Positions 1 through 7,310 of a DNA stretch of 37,291 bases are shown here, piece after piece. Both the position numbers and the translations under genes were made by a program. Each line of letters opens with the position of its first letter. The first letter of the stretch is position 1. The notes under the pieces were generated by a model. It had not been told where the DNA came from and ran no database searches. It worked only from the letters and a program-made list of their open reading frames with translations. The stretch spans positions 1-37,291 of the forward strand of contig NZ_JAANHS010000020.1 of the NCBI RefSeq assembly GCF_011174775.1. The letters are read 5' to 3'. Source of the DNA: Rhodobacter calidifons (GTDB lineage: Bacteria > Pseudomonadota > Alphaproteobacteria > Rhodobacterales > Rhodobacteraceae).

Positions 1-124
1 CCTACAGCTTGTGCTTCGACACCACGAGTTTGGCACATCGCAATGCCGTCAGGGGAGAGCGGCATCCACCCCATCTCTTGAAGCGCGTTAAGCCCTCGGT
101 AGATTAGCGCCACAGAATTGCCGT
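1..124 (-). pseudogene. unknown coding fragment cut by an IS end (partial)
   Basis: On the minus strand one frame stays open across this whole edge and reads like a real protein segment (it contains the strings NSVALIYRGLNALQEMG and GWMPLSPDGIAMC). It runs off the window at its C-terminal side. Its N-terminal side stops at the terminal inverted repeat of the IS3 element at 125. GC content is lower than in the neighbouring genes. I do not recognise the family. The piece is too short to exclude a chance open frame, so this is a weak call. Confidence 0.25.
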
Positions 125-142
125 TGACCTGACCCCTGTCGC

Positions 143-388
143 TCATCCAGCGGCGACTGGAACCGCGAGTTGAGAATTGCGCGCGCCGGGGCCGTGAGCA
201 ACGGGCATCGGCGCGGAGCTTTTCAGGTGGCGCAGCGTCGATGCCCGTTGCGGGTGCGACGTGGCGGCGAAGGCTGCGGGGGTAAGGTAGCCCAGCGAGG
301 AGTGCGGGCGGGCGGTGTTGCAGTCGTGGACCCAGCCGCCGATCACGGCGCGGGCGTGGTTCATCGAGAGGAACATGTGTTCGTTGAG
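143..388 (-). pseudogene. IS3 OrfB C-terminal part
   Basis: This is the C-terminal end of an IS3-family DDE transposase (rve/integrase core). The signature NTARPHSSLGYLTPAAFAA is typical of the tail of OrfB proteins. The segment continues, in frame, the fragment at 1395-1660: deleting 389-1394 joins codons for RLRDEC to LNEHMFLS, the normal order in the family. After the family-specific part the frame runs another 35 or so residues to a stop at 143-145, inside the terminal region of the element. It is non-functional on its own. Confidence 0.8.
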
Positions 389-396
389 ATGGCGTA

Positions 397-410
397 GTCG
401 GGACTTCGGC
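397..410 (+). repeat. left subterminal inverted repeat of the IS110-like element
   Basis: GTCGGGACTTCGGC, perfectly complementary to 1373-1386. The distance to the inferred junction is 8 nt on both sides, which supports these as the paired ends of one element. Confidence 0.7.
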
Positions 411-466
411 TCGGCGGCCGTCGGTGCTCAACTTCCGGCATGATGTCCTGCTGCTGGAGAACCGTC

Positions 467-1126
467 ATGCCCAAGCTCTATGTCGGATTGGATGTGTCCC
501 TCGAGACGACCAGCGTCTGCGCGGTCGACGAGGATGGGGTCATTCGCCTCGAGACGAAGGCTATCTCCGATTCGGTCACGATCGTGGCCGCGCTGGCGAA
601 GCTCGACGGCGTGTTCGAGCGCATCGGCCTTGAGGCTGGGCCGCTGGAGGCGCTGCTGCGCGCCCGCGCCGCCATTCGCAAGGAGCTCGCGGCGCTTCAG
701 GCCGAGCTTTTGCGGGTGACCCAGAACGACGAGTTGTGTCGGCGGTTCATGACCATTCCCGGCGTCGGCCCGGTGACGGCGCAGGCGTTCAAGACCACCA
801 TCGACCGGCCGGATCGGTTCCGCCGCTCCGCCGACGTCGGCGCCCATCTCGGCCTCGCGCCGCGACAACACCAATCCGGCGAGACTGATCAGCGCGGGCG
901 GATCACCCGCTCCGGCGACGCCTTCACGCGCAGCGCGCTCTACACCGCCGCGCACGTCATGCTGACGCGCTCGACGCAATGGACTGCGCTGAAGACCTGG
1001 GGCGTGAAGATCGCGAAGCGCAGCTCGCTGAAGAAGGCGCGCGTCGCCGTCGCCCGGAAGCTGGCCGTCGTCATGCACCGGATGTGGCGCGACGAGACGC
1101 AGTTCCGCTGGACCGCAGAGGCATGA
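467..1126 (+). pseudogene. IS110-family transposase with internal deletion
   Basis: The 219-residue reading frame starts at MPKLYVGLDVSLE, the normal N-terminus of this family. An in-frame ATGATG lies 27 nt further upstream but adds unconserved residues. Residues 1-60 are the start of the DEDD (RuvC-like) domain, with D9 in GLDVS and E56 in GLEAG. Residues 61-219 are the Transposase_20 domain (IPGVGPVTAQ, then GLAPRQHQSG with the conserved serine, and the C-terminal HRMWRDETQFRW). Intact members have roughly 100 more residues between these blocks, including the K-T/N-D-x-x-D-A motif with the last two acidic catalytic residues. That whole stretch is absent here although the frame is kept (junction near nt 645-655). 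The protein should be catalytically dead. Related full-length copies may exist elsewhere in the genome. Confidence 0.85.
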
Positions 1127-1372
1127 TGGCGGGAGGACGCTGAACTTCCGGTCGGGCGAGACGTCGCGCCGATCGATCCGAGGTCCCGGCAGGTACGGGG
1201 ATGAGGCGAAGGCCGCACGAATGTCTGGGCTGCTCCCGCGCGCAACCGCAAGCCCGCCGTTTAGCTTGGTCCGCCTCACCTTCGACCTCCATCATGCGGC
1301 GCGCCCCGCCAGGGCCGACCGCGGGCAGAAGCATGACCCCTCAAGGGACCGGGGATCGACGCAGCGCTTGAC
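1127..1372 (+). other. right non-coding end of the IS110-like element (possible guide-RNA region)
   Basis: About 250 bp without a convincing gene lie between the transposase stop and the right subterminal repeat. In IS1111-type elements the longer, 3' non-coding end is where the structured guide RNA (bridge RNA/seekRNA) is encoded. I see GC-rich, partly self-complementary sequence here but could not fold it, so the RNA assignment is inference from element architecture only. Confidence 0.3.
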
Positions 1373-1386
1373 GCCGAAGTCCCGAC
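1373..1386 (-). repeat. right subterminal inverted repeat of the IS110-like element
   Basis: GCCGAAGTCCCGAC, the exact complement of 397-410, 8 nt inside the inferred right junction at 1394. Confidence 0.7.
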
Positions 1387-1394
1387 CACAGAAG

Positions 1395-1660
1395 GCATTC
1401 GTCGCGCAGCCGGCCCTGGAAGCTCTCGGCGAACGCGTTCTGGGTCGGCTTGCCGGAGGCGATGTAACGCCAGTCCACCTTGTGCTCCTGGGTGAATTTG
1501 AGCACGGCCGACGACGTGAACTCGGTCCCGTTGTCGCTGACGATGACGCCGGGATTTCCGCGCCTGGCGATCAGCGCCTCGGAGCTCGCGGACCACGCGC
1601 TTGCCCGAAAGCGAGGTGTCGGCGACAGCGGTGAACCTGCTGCGCTTCATTCCGGTCCCT
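1395..1660 (-). pseudogene. IS3 OrfB central part, frameshifted
   Basis: Read on the minus strand this is the core of an IS3-family DDE transposase. [15 protein letters not shown] in one frame is followed, after one extra base near 1576-1580, by [18 protein letters not shown] in another frame. It then continues through [16 protein letters not shown] to the insertion point at 1394/1395. VSDNGTE carries the second catalytic Asp of the DDE triad, and the [10 protein letters not shown] block carries the Glu. The N-terminal half (first Asp, HTH) is missing: upstream of the block the DNA reaches the inverted repeat at 1702-1714 within about 50 bp. It has three independent defects: a frameshift, an N-terminal deletion and an IS110 insertion. 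Confidence 0.8.
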
Positions 1661-1714
1661 TCCTGATGGTCGGGATTCCAGCACGCCCTGGAGGAGAAAC
1701 AAGGGGTCAGGTCA

Positions 1715-2168
1715 CCTGGGCCGTGATGGTCGTCCTGATTTCTTAACTGGGCCTGCGCGTCCCGGAAGATGTCTCGGCCGTGGGCTTCGACCCTGCAGGG
1801 ACGGATCGCCATGACGAAAGCCGCCCTTCAGCGCCTTGCCTGTGCCGAGGGGGGCCGAGGACCGGCATTGTCCGCAATGGTCCGGTAGATGCCCGGGCAA
1901 GGTCTCCACTTTCCGTTGCCGCAGACGGATGTCCGTCTGTTTGTGACACCCTGTACGCGGCGATGGCGGAGTCAGGCTCCGGCACGGCTGACGAGGTGTC
2001 AGGCCGTTGACCAGATGACCGCGGTCCGGCACCCCCGGATGCCCGAAGATTGACCATTCGGCCAGGGGACCCAGGCCTTTGCGGAAGAAAATCGACAAGA
2101 GGCCTTGACCCGCGTCGGGCCACTCATATCGTCGAGAGATAAATCGACGATCAGTGATGTGGCACTCG
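1715..2168. other. intergenic region and upstream leader, no gene seen
   Basis: About 450 bp between the IS remnant and the amide-operon terminator. Open frames here lack family signatures and compositional support. Visible structures are an 8-bp inverted repeat at 1922-1939 (CAGACGGA/TCCGTCTG, 2-nt loop, followed by TTT) and the hairpin at 2128-2151. A possible sigma-70 promoter is TTGACC at 2105-2110 with TATCGT at 2127-2132 (16-nt spacer). A transcript from it would begin inside the 2128-2151 hairpin, so the true promoter may lie further upstream. Confidence 0.5.
2128..2151 (+). promoter_or_regulatory. leader hairpin upstream of the amide operon
   Basis: An 8-bp perfect stem (ATCGTCGA / TCGACGAT) with an 8-nt loop (GAGATAAA). 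It lies 17 nt upstream of the terminator hairpin. ANTAR-type antitermination signals consist of two short stem-loops, the second overlapping the terminator, so this is a candidate first hairpin. The loop is not the hexaloop with A at position 1 and G at position 4 that is known for ANTAR RNAs, so the assignment is tentative. Confidence 0.4.
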
Positions 2169-2211
2169 GGCCTTGCACGCAGACGAATAGACGTCTGCGA
2201 CAAGGCCTTTT
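2169..2211 (+). terminator. leader terminator (attenuator) of the amide operon
   Basis: A long hairpin: GGCCTTG pairs with CAAGGCC and, after a small internal bulge, CGCAGACG pairs with CGTCTGCG around the six-base loop AATAGA. TTTT follows at 2208-2211. It ends 12 nt before the amiC start codon, so it must be read through for the operon to be expressed. The 5' arm GGCCTTG also occurs at 2101-2107, which could pair with the same 3' arm as an alternative structure. An ANTAR-domain antiterminator is encoded by the second gene downstream, which fits attenuation control. Confidence 0.75.
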
Positions 2212-2223
2212 GAGGTTTGGGGT

Positions 2224-3300
2224 ATGGGATTGAGACGGCAGATCAAGCTAGGGATCCTTCTGTCGCGCTCGGGCAGCTATTCGCTGATCTCCGAGGCCTG
2301 CCGTTCGGGCGCGCTGGCGGCGATTGCGCAGGTCAACGGCGACCCGGCGCTGGACCTGAGCTTTGTTCCGGTCGAGCGCGATCCCGGCGGCAACATCGAC
2401 GCCTATGCGCCGCTTTGCGAGGAAATCCTGCGCGATGCCGGGGCCCGGCACATGGTGGGTTGCGTCACCTCATGGAGCCGGAAGGAGGTCATCCCGACGG
2501 TCGAGAAATACGGTGGCACGCTGTGGTATGCCGTGCCCTATGAGGGCTTCGAGGCGTCGGACCATGTGGTCTACACCCATGCCTGTCCGAACCAGCACCT
2601 TCTGCCGCTTCTCGACTGGGTGATGCCCGCGCACGGGCGCCGGACCTATCTGACCGGCTCGAACTATATCTGGGGCTGGGAGATGAACCGACTGGCCCGC
2701 GAGAGGATCATGGCGGCGGGCGGCGAGGTTATGGGTGAACGCTACCTGCCCATCGGGTCGCGCGACGTGGGCCGGATGATCGAAGAGGTCCGTTTTGCCC
2801 GGCCGGACTTCATCCTGAATTCGCTCATCGGGCCGTCGTCCTATGAATTCATGGCTGCCTATCGCGCCATGGGGCTGGAGGACGCGGCGTTCCGGCCCGA
2901 CCGCTGCCCTGTCCTGTCCTGCAACGTCACCGAATGCGAACTGCCTGCGCTCGGTCAGGCCGCCGAGGGGCTGGTGGCGGCGGGACCGTATTTTCGCGGC
3001 GCGCCCGGGGCGGGCAATTTCGGGTCGTCGCACGAAGCGGCGGCGTTTTCGGCGGTGATGGAACTGGCGCGGCTTCTGGCGGGGCGCGAGGGTTCCGAGA
3101 CCTGGCCGTTGTCGCAGCTTCTGGCCGGTCGGGGCGGGATCGTGGACCCGGAGACACATCACACCGTCCTTCCGGTGGTCATCGCCCGGGTTGAAGGCGG
3201 GGCCTTCAGGACGCTGAAGCGGTGGGAGGCGGTGGCGGGCGACCCCTACCTTACCCGCAGCCGGTCGATCCCGACCCCAAGCCTGCGGGTGGTGTCATGA
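2224..3300 (+). CDS. amiC: AmiC-like cytoplasmic amide-binding regulator
   Basis: A 358-residue protein of the type I periplasmic-binding-protein fold, AmiC/UrtA group. It starts directly as MGLRRQIKLGILLSRSG with no signal peptide, so it should act in the cytoplasm as a sensor, like Pseudomonas AmiC, not as a transporter component. Family features include the opening GILLSRSGSYSLIS, VERDPGGN, the switch from a cleft region to WYAVPYEGFEASDHVVY, and YLTGSNYIWGWEMNR. In the known system AmiC binds and sequesters AmiR until a short amide is bound. The gene is first in the operon and overlaps amiR by 4 nt (ATGA). The ribosome site is weak (TGAGG, 2211-2215) and touches the terminator, so translation start may also depend on the leader structure. 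The true ligand is unknown. Confidence 0.85.
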   Translation: MGLRRQIKLGILLSRSGSYSLISEACRSGALAAIAQVNGDPALDLSFVPVERDPGGNIDAYAPLCEEILRDAGARHMVGCVTSWSRKEVIPTVEKYGGTLWYAVPYEGFEASDHVVYTHACPNQHLLPLLDWVMPAHGRRTYLTGSNYIWGWEMNRLARERIMAAGGEVMGERYLPIGSRDVGRMIEEVRFARPDFILNSLIGPSSYEFMAAYRAMGLEDAAFRPDRCPVLSCNVTECELPALGQAAEGLVAAGPYFRGAPGAGNFGSSHEAAAFSAVMELARLLAGREGSETWPLSQLLAGRGGIVDPETHHTVLPVVIARVEGGAFRTLKRWEAVAGDPYLTRSRSIPTPSLRVVS

Positions 3301-3899
3301 AGCGCCGGGCGATCCGCATTCCGAACCTCGGCGGGGCGCAGGCGATCATCCTGCATCGACCGCATCCGACCGTGCAGGCGCTCAGCCGCCAGCTGACGGC
3401 CATCGGCCTGCAAGTGGTGCAGACCTGGCCCGAACTGGGGCCCGAGGCGCTGGCCGCCGACTACATCTTCTTCGACGCCGACATGGGCCATGACGGAATG
3501 TTCCCGTGGGAGCCGGGCCAGCCACCAATCCCGATGATCGCGCTGATCGGCTCCGAGGCTCCGGGCCGGATCGAATGGTCGCTGAAGGTCGGATCTCATG
3601 CCCAGCTTCTGAAGCCCGTGGGCGACGGCGGGGCCTATTCGGCACTGCTGATCGCGCGGGACGCCTTTGACGCGCAAAAGGCGCTGTCGGCCGAAATCGC
3701 CGACCTGCGGCGGCGGCTGCAGGAGCGACAGACCGTGGTCCGCGCCGTGACACTCCTGGCCGCGCGGGGCAAGTCCGACGCCGAGGCTTATGCGCAACTG
3801 CGCCAGATGGCGATGGCCTGGCGGATCAGCTTCGAGAATGCGGCGGCGCGGATCGTTGCAGCACAAGGGGGCGCGGATGACCGATCCGAGCGTCGTTGA
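3297..3899 (+). CDS. amiR: AmiR-like ANTAR-domain antiterminator
   Basis: A 200-residue RNA-binding antiterminator of the AmiR type. Residues 1-120 form a receiver-like domain that lacks a clear phosphorylation signature (it begins AIRIPNLGGAQAIILHRPHP). A coiled-coil segment follows (AEIADLRRRLQERQTVV). The C-terminal ANTAR helices contain VRAVTLLAARGKSDAEAYAQ and LRQMAMAWRISFENAA. ANTAR proteins bind paired hairpins in nascent mRNA and prevent terminator formation. The start is ATG at 3297, overlapping the amiC stop; the frame is open further upstream but without conserved sequence. Its 3' end overlaps the next gene by 23 nt. The obvious target is the terminator at 2169-2211, an inference from position. 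Confidence 0.85.
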   Translation: MKRRAIRIPNLGGAQAIILHRPHPTVQALSRQLTAIGLQVVQTWPELGPEALAADYIFFDADMGHDGMFPWEPGQPPIPMIALIGSEAPGRIEWSLKVGSHAQLLKPVGDGGAYSALLIARDAFDAQKALSAEIADLRRRLQERQTVVRAVTLLAARGKSDAEAYAQLRQMAMAWRISFENAAARIVAAQGGADDRSERR

Positions 3900-4758
3900 C
3901 GTCCCTCCACAGGGCGCGCTGGCCCGGCTTCTGCGGCGGAAGCTGGCGCTGTTCGGGCTGGCGATCATTGTCCTGGTGGTGGCCGGCGCGGTCTTTGCCC
4001 CCTGGATCGCACCTTTCGACCCGAACGACCAGATGTTCGACGGGCTGACGCTGGAAGGCGCGCCGATGCCGCCGGACGGGAAATTCCTGATGGGGACCGA
4101 CCTTCTGGGCCGCGACCTTCTCAGCCGGCTCCTCTATGGCGCGCAGACCTCGCTGGTCATCGGGGTCGTGGCGAATGGCCTTGCGCTGGTGATCGGCACG
4201 CTGGTCGGCATCACCGCCGGCTTCTTCCGGGGCTGGATCGGCGGCGTCCTAATGCGCTTCACCGATCTGATGATGGCCTTCCCGGCGCTTCTGCTGGCGA
4301 TCTGCCTCGCCGCGATCTTCCGGCCCTCGCTCTGGATCGTCGCCATGGTCATCGCGCTGGTGAACTGGGTGCAGACGGCGCGGGTGATCTATACCGAGAC
4401 CTCGTCTCTGGCCACGCGCGACTTCATCGCGGCGGAACGCACGCTGGGCGCAAGCACCCCCCGCATCCTTTTCCGCCACATCCTGCCGCACCTTCTGCCC
4501 ACGATCATCGTCTGGGGCACGCTGGGGATTTCCACCACGGTCCTTCTGGAGGCGACGCTCTCGTTCCTTGGCATCGGGGTCCAGCCGCCCACCCCAAGCT
4601 GGGGCAACATCATCTTCGAGAACCAGACCTACTTCCAGGCCGCGCCCTGGCTGGTCTTCATCCCCGGCGCTGCGATCATCCTTCTGGCACTGGCCTTCAA
4701 CCTGGTCGGCGACGCGTTGCGCGACGTGCTGGACCCGACACAAAGGGGGCGCGACTGA
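3877..4758 (+). CDS. ABC transporter permease, DppC/OppC type
   Basis: A 293-residue inner-membrane permease of the peptide/nickel (PepT) ABC family. The N-terminal cytoplasmic stretch and first transmembrane helix (LALFGLAIIVLVVAGAVFAP) are followed by the OppC_N-type segment and the marker GTDLLGRDLLSRLLYGAQTS. The EAA loop includes FIAAERTLGASTPRILFRH. The start at 3877 lies inside the end of amiR. It ends TGATG, overlapping the start of the DppB-type partner by 1 nt. The order C then B is the reverse of most dpp/opp operons. With the binding protein and ATPase downstream it completes one importer. Substrate is inferred from context to be an amide-type compound or small peptide. Confidence 0.88.
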   Translation: MTDPSVVDVPPQGALARLLRRKLALFGLAIIVLVVAGAVFAPWIAPFDPNDQMFDGLTLEGAPMPPDGKFLMGTDLLGRDLLSRLLYGAQTSLVIGVVANGLALVIGTLVGITAGFFRGWIGGVLMRFTDLMMAFPALLLAICLAAIFRPSLWIVAMVIALVNWVQTARVIYTETSSLATRDFIAAERTLGASTPRILFRHILPHLLPTIIVWGTLGISTTVLLEATLSFLGIGVQPPTPSWGNIIFENQTYFQAAPWLVFIPGAAIILLALAFNLVGDALRDVLDPTQRGRD

Positions 4759-5678
4759 TGGCCGCCTATCTGATCCGCCGCCTGATCCAGTCCGCGCTGA
4801 TCCTCCTTGGCGTCAGCTTCATCACCTTCTTCCTGCTCTTCGTCCTGCCCGCCGACCCGGTGCGCCAGATCGCCGGACGCTCCGCCACCGCCGAGACGGT
4901 GGAGAACATCCGCCAGCAGCTTGGCCTCGATAAGCCGTTCATCGTGCAATACGGCCGCTACCTGGGCGCGCTGCTGCAAGGCGACATGGGGCGCAGCTAC
5001 CTCCAGAAGACCGAGGTCGCAGACCTGATCCTGTCGCGCCTGCCGGCCACGCTGCTGCTGATGCTGGGGGCTATCGTCTGCGAGCTGCTCCTCGGCCTGA
5101 CCATGGGCATCGTCGCCGCGCTGTGGCGCGGAAGGGCCCTCGATCAGACGCTGATGGTGACCTCCTTCGTCACCGTCTCGGCCCCGCAATTCGTGGTCAG
5201 CCTGCTTCTCCTTTACGTCTTCGCGGTGAAGCTGGGCTGGTTCCCGATCGGCGGCTACGGAACCTTTGCGCATCTGGTGCTGCCGGCCGTCACCTTGGGC
5301 ATTCTCGGCTCCGGCTGGTATTCCCGCATGATGCGGTCCTCGATGATCGACGTCTTGCGCGCCGACTATATCCGCACCGCCCGCGCCAAGGGCCTGACCC
5401 GCGCGCGGATCGTGCTGCGCCACGCGCTGCCCAACGCCATCCTGCCCGTCATCGCGATGATCGGCATCGACATCGGCATCTTCATGGGCGGGATCGTCGT
5501 GGTGGAATCCGTCTTCGGCTGGCCCGGCATCGGGCAACTGGCCTGGCAGGCCATCCAGCGCGTGGACATCCCGATCATCATGGGCGTCACGCTGGTCTCG
5601 GCCTTTGCCATCGTGCTGGGCAATCTGCTGGCCGACCTCATCGCCCCCCTCATCGACCCCCGGATCCGTCTTCGCTAA
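4758..5678 (+). CDS. ABC transporter permease, DppB/OppB type
   Basis: A 306-residue inner-membrane permease. The N-terminus MAAYLIRRLIQSALILLGVS is the standard first helix of DppB-like proteins. It is followed by LPADPVRQIAGRSAT, a periplasmic loop (LGLDKPFIVQYGRYLGALLQ), and the BPD_transp_1 core. The EAA motif is in DYIRTARAKGLTRARIVLRH, and the closing segment is ESVFGWPGIGQLAWQAIQRVD. It forms the pore together with the DppC-type protein upstream. A good ribosome site (CAGGAG) for the following binding-protein gene lies in the 18-nt gap after the stop. Confidence 0.88.
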   Translation: MAAYLIRRLIQSALILLGVSFITFFLLFVLPADPVRQIAGRSATAETVENIRQQLGLDKPFIVQYGRYLGALLQGDMGRSYLQKTEVADLILSRLPATLLLMLGAIVCELLLGLTMGIVAALWRGRALDQTLMVTSFVTVSAPQFVVSLLLLYVFAVKLGWFPIGGYGTFAHLVLPAVTLGILGSGWYSRMMRSSMIDVLRADYIRTARAKGLTRARIVLRHALPNAILPVIAMIGIDIGIFMGGIVVVESVFGWPGIGQLAWQAIQRVDIPIIMGVTLVSAFAIVLGNLLADLIAPLIDPRIRLR

Positions 5679-5696
5679 CCCAACAGGAGAGAAAGA

Positions 5697-7310
5697 ATGA
5701 AAAGACTGCTCGCCTCTACCGCCGTCATGCTGGCGCTGGCCCTGCCTGCCTTGGCACAGGACTACACGCCCGACCCCGCCGCGAAACCCGGCGGGTCGAT
5801 CACCGTCACCTACAAGGATGACGTGGCGACGCTGGACCCGGCCATCGGCTACGACTGGCAGAACTGGTCGATGATCAAGTCGCTGTTCGACGGGCTGATG
5901 GATTATGTCCCGGGCACCACGACGCTGCGCCCGGGCCTTGCGGAAAGCTACGAGATTTCCGAGGACGGGTTGACCTACACCTTCCGCTTGCGCGCCGGGG
6001 TCAAGTTCCACAACGGGCGCGAGATGACGGCCGAGGACGTGAAATACTCGCTGGACCGCGTGACCAACCCCGAGACGCAGTCGCCGGGCGCGGGCTTCTT
6101 CAGCGCCATCGCCGGGTTCGAGAACGCCGGGCCGGGCGGGCTGTCGGGGGTCGAGGTCGTGGACCCGCTGACCGTGAAGATCACCCTGTCCCGCCCCGAC
6201 GCGACCTTCCTGCATGTCATGGCGCTGAACTTCGCCAGTGTTGTGCCGAAAGAGGCGGTGGACGAGGCCGGGGCCGATTTCGGCAAGAAGCCGGTCGGAA
6301 CCGGGGCCTTCAAGCTGGCGGAATGGACGCTGGGTCAGCGGCTGGTGTTCGAGAAGAACGCCGACTACTGGCGTCCGGGCGTGCCGTTCCTCGATTCGGT
6401 CGTGTTCGAGGTCGGGCAAGAGCCGGTCGTCGCCCTTCTGCGCCTGCAGAACGGCGAGGTTGACGTCCCCGGCGACGGCATCCCGCCCGCCAAGTTCACC
6501 GAGGTGATGGGCGACCCGGCCCAGGCCGCGCGTGTCGTGGTCGGCGGCCAGCTGCACACCGGCTACATCACGCTGAACGTCACGATCCCGCCCTTCGACA
6601 AGCTCGAGGTCCGCAAGGCGGTGAACATGGCGATCAACAAGGACCGGATTGTCCAGATCATCAACGGCCGCGCGGTTCCGGCAACCCAGCCGCTGCCGCC
6701 CTCGATGCCGGGCTATACCGAAGGCTATGCGGGCTATCCCTACGACCCCGAGGGCGCCAAGGCGCTCTTGGCCGAGGCGGGGCTGGCCGACGGCTTCGAG
6801 ACCGAGCTTTACGTGATGAACACCGACCCGAACCCGCGCATCGCGCAAGCGATCCAGCAGGACCTCGCGGCCATCGGGATCAAGGCGAACATCCAGAACC
6901 TCGCCCAGGCCAACGTGATCGAGGCCGGGGGTGCTGGCACCGCGCCGATGATCTGGTCGGGCGGCATGGCATGGATCGCCGACTTCCCCGATCCGTCGAA
7001 CTTCTACGGCCCGATCCTCGGCTGCGCCGGCGCGGTCGACGGCGGCTGGAACTGGTCCAAGTTCTGCGACCCGGTGCTGGATGCCAAGGCCGCCGAGGCC
7101 GACAGCATGGCTGACCCGGCCAAGGCCGAGGAGCGGCTGAAGCTCTGGTCCGACGTCTACATGGGCGTGATGGAACAGGCCCCCTGGGTCCCGGTCTTCA
7201 ACGAGGAGCGCTACACGATAAAGTCGGAACGCATGGGCGGCGAGGATGCGCTTTACGTCGATCCGGTCTCGATCCCGGTCAACTACGACTACGTCTGGGT
7301 CAAAGAGTAA
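5697..7310 (+). CDS. ABC transporter substrate-binding protein, family 5
   Basis: A 537-residue periplasmic protein of the SBP_bac_5 (DppA/OppA) family. The first 20 residues (MKRLLASTAVMLALALPALA, then QDY) are a clear Sec signal with a likely signal peptidase I site after ALA. Family landmarks are DVATLDPAIGYDWQNWSMIK, the FRLRAGVKFHNGREMTAEDV block, VGTGAFKLAEWTLGQRLVFE and YPYDPEGAKALLAEAGLADG. It has its own strong ribosome site (AGGAG), consistent with the excess of binding protein these systems need. It directly precedes the amidase gene (TAA then ATG with no gap). Ligand is unknown; the family binds peptides, nickel chelates, glutathione, sugars and others. Confidence 0.88.
   Translation: MKRLLASTAVMLALALPALAQDYTPDPAAKPGGSITVTYKDDVATLDPAIGYDWQNWSMIKSLFDGLMDYVPGTTTLRPGLAESYEISEDGLTYTFRLRAGVKFHNGREMTAEDVKYSLDRVTNPETQSPGAGFFSAIAGFENAGPGGLSGVEVVDPLTVKITLSRPDATFLHVMALNFASVVPKEAVDEAGADFGKKPVGTGAFKLAEWTLGQRLVFEKNADYWRPGVPFLDSVVFEVGQEPVVALLRLQNGEVDVPGDGIPPAKFTEVMGDPAQAARVVVGGQLHTGYITLNVTIPPFDKLEVRKAVNMAINKDRIVQIINGRAVPATQPLPPSMPGYTEGYAGYPYDPEGAKALLAEAGLADGFETELYVMNTDPNPRIAQAIQQDLAAIGIKANIQNLAQANVIEAGGAGTAPMIWSGGMAWIADFPDPSNFYGPILGCAGAVDGGWNWSKFCDPVLDAKAAEADSMADPAKAEERLKLWSDVYMGVMEQAPWVPVFNEERYTIKSERMGGEDALYVDPVSIPVNYDYVWVKE

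Larger units (their letters stand above)
389..1394 (+). mobile_element. IS110/IS1111-like element, internally deleted, inserted in IS3 orfB
   Basis: The limits are set by the interrupted target. Removing 389-1394 restores the IS3 orfB frame, and the dinucleotide AG (CT on the other strand) is present at both junctions (387-388 and 1393-1394). A 14-bp perfect subterminal inverted repeat (GTCGGGACTTCGGC at 397-410, complement at 1373-1386) lies the same 8 nt inside each junction. Subterminal repeats and no long target duplication are features of the IS1111 subgroup of IS110 elements. The element carries one transposase gene with an internal deletion (467-1126). It has a short left non-coding end and a longer right one of about 260 bp. 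Confidence 0.75.
125..1714 (-). mobile_element. IS3-family deletion derivative, split by a second IS
   Basis: A 13-bp perfect inverted repeat (TGACCTGACCCCT at 125-137, its complement at 1702-1714) bounds the segment. The repeat continues imperfectly inward through a shared CCAG and CTGGAA. Inside, on the minus strand, are two parts of one IS3-family orfB (about 1395-1660 and 143-388) interrupted by an IS110-like element (about 389-1394). Without that insert only about 584 bp remain, so orfA and the N-terminal half of orfB are missing. No target-site duplication is obvious at 122-124 versus 1715-1717. The element cannot move by itself. Confidence 0.75.

Noticed and set aside
2160-2177. TGGCAC...TTGCA resembling a sigma-54 (-24/-12) promoter before amiC
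   Set aside because: The GG and GC elements are 14 nt apart rather than the strictly required 12, and the sequence overlaps the 5' arm of the terminator hairpin.
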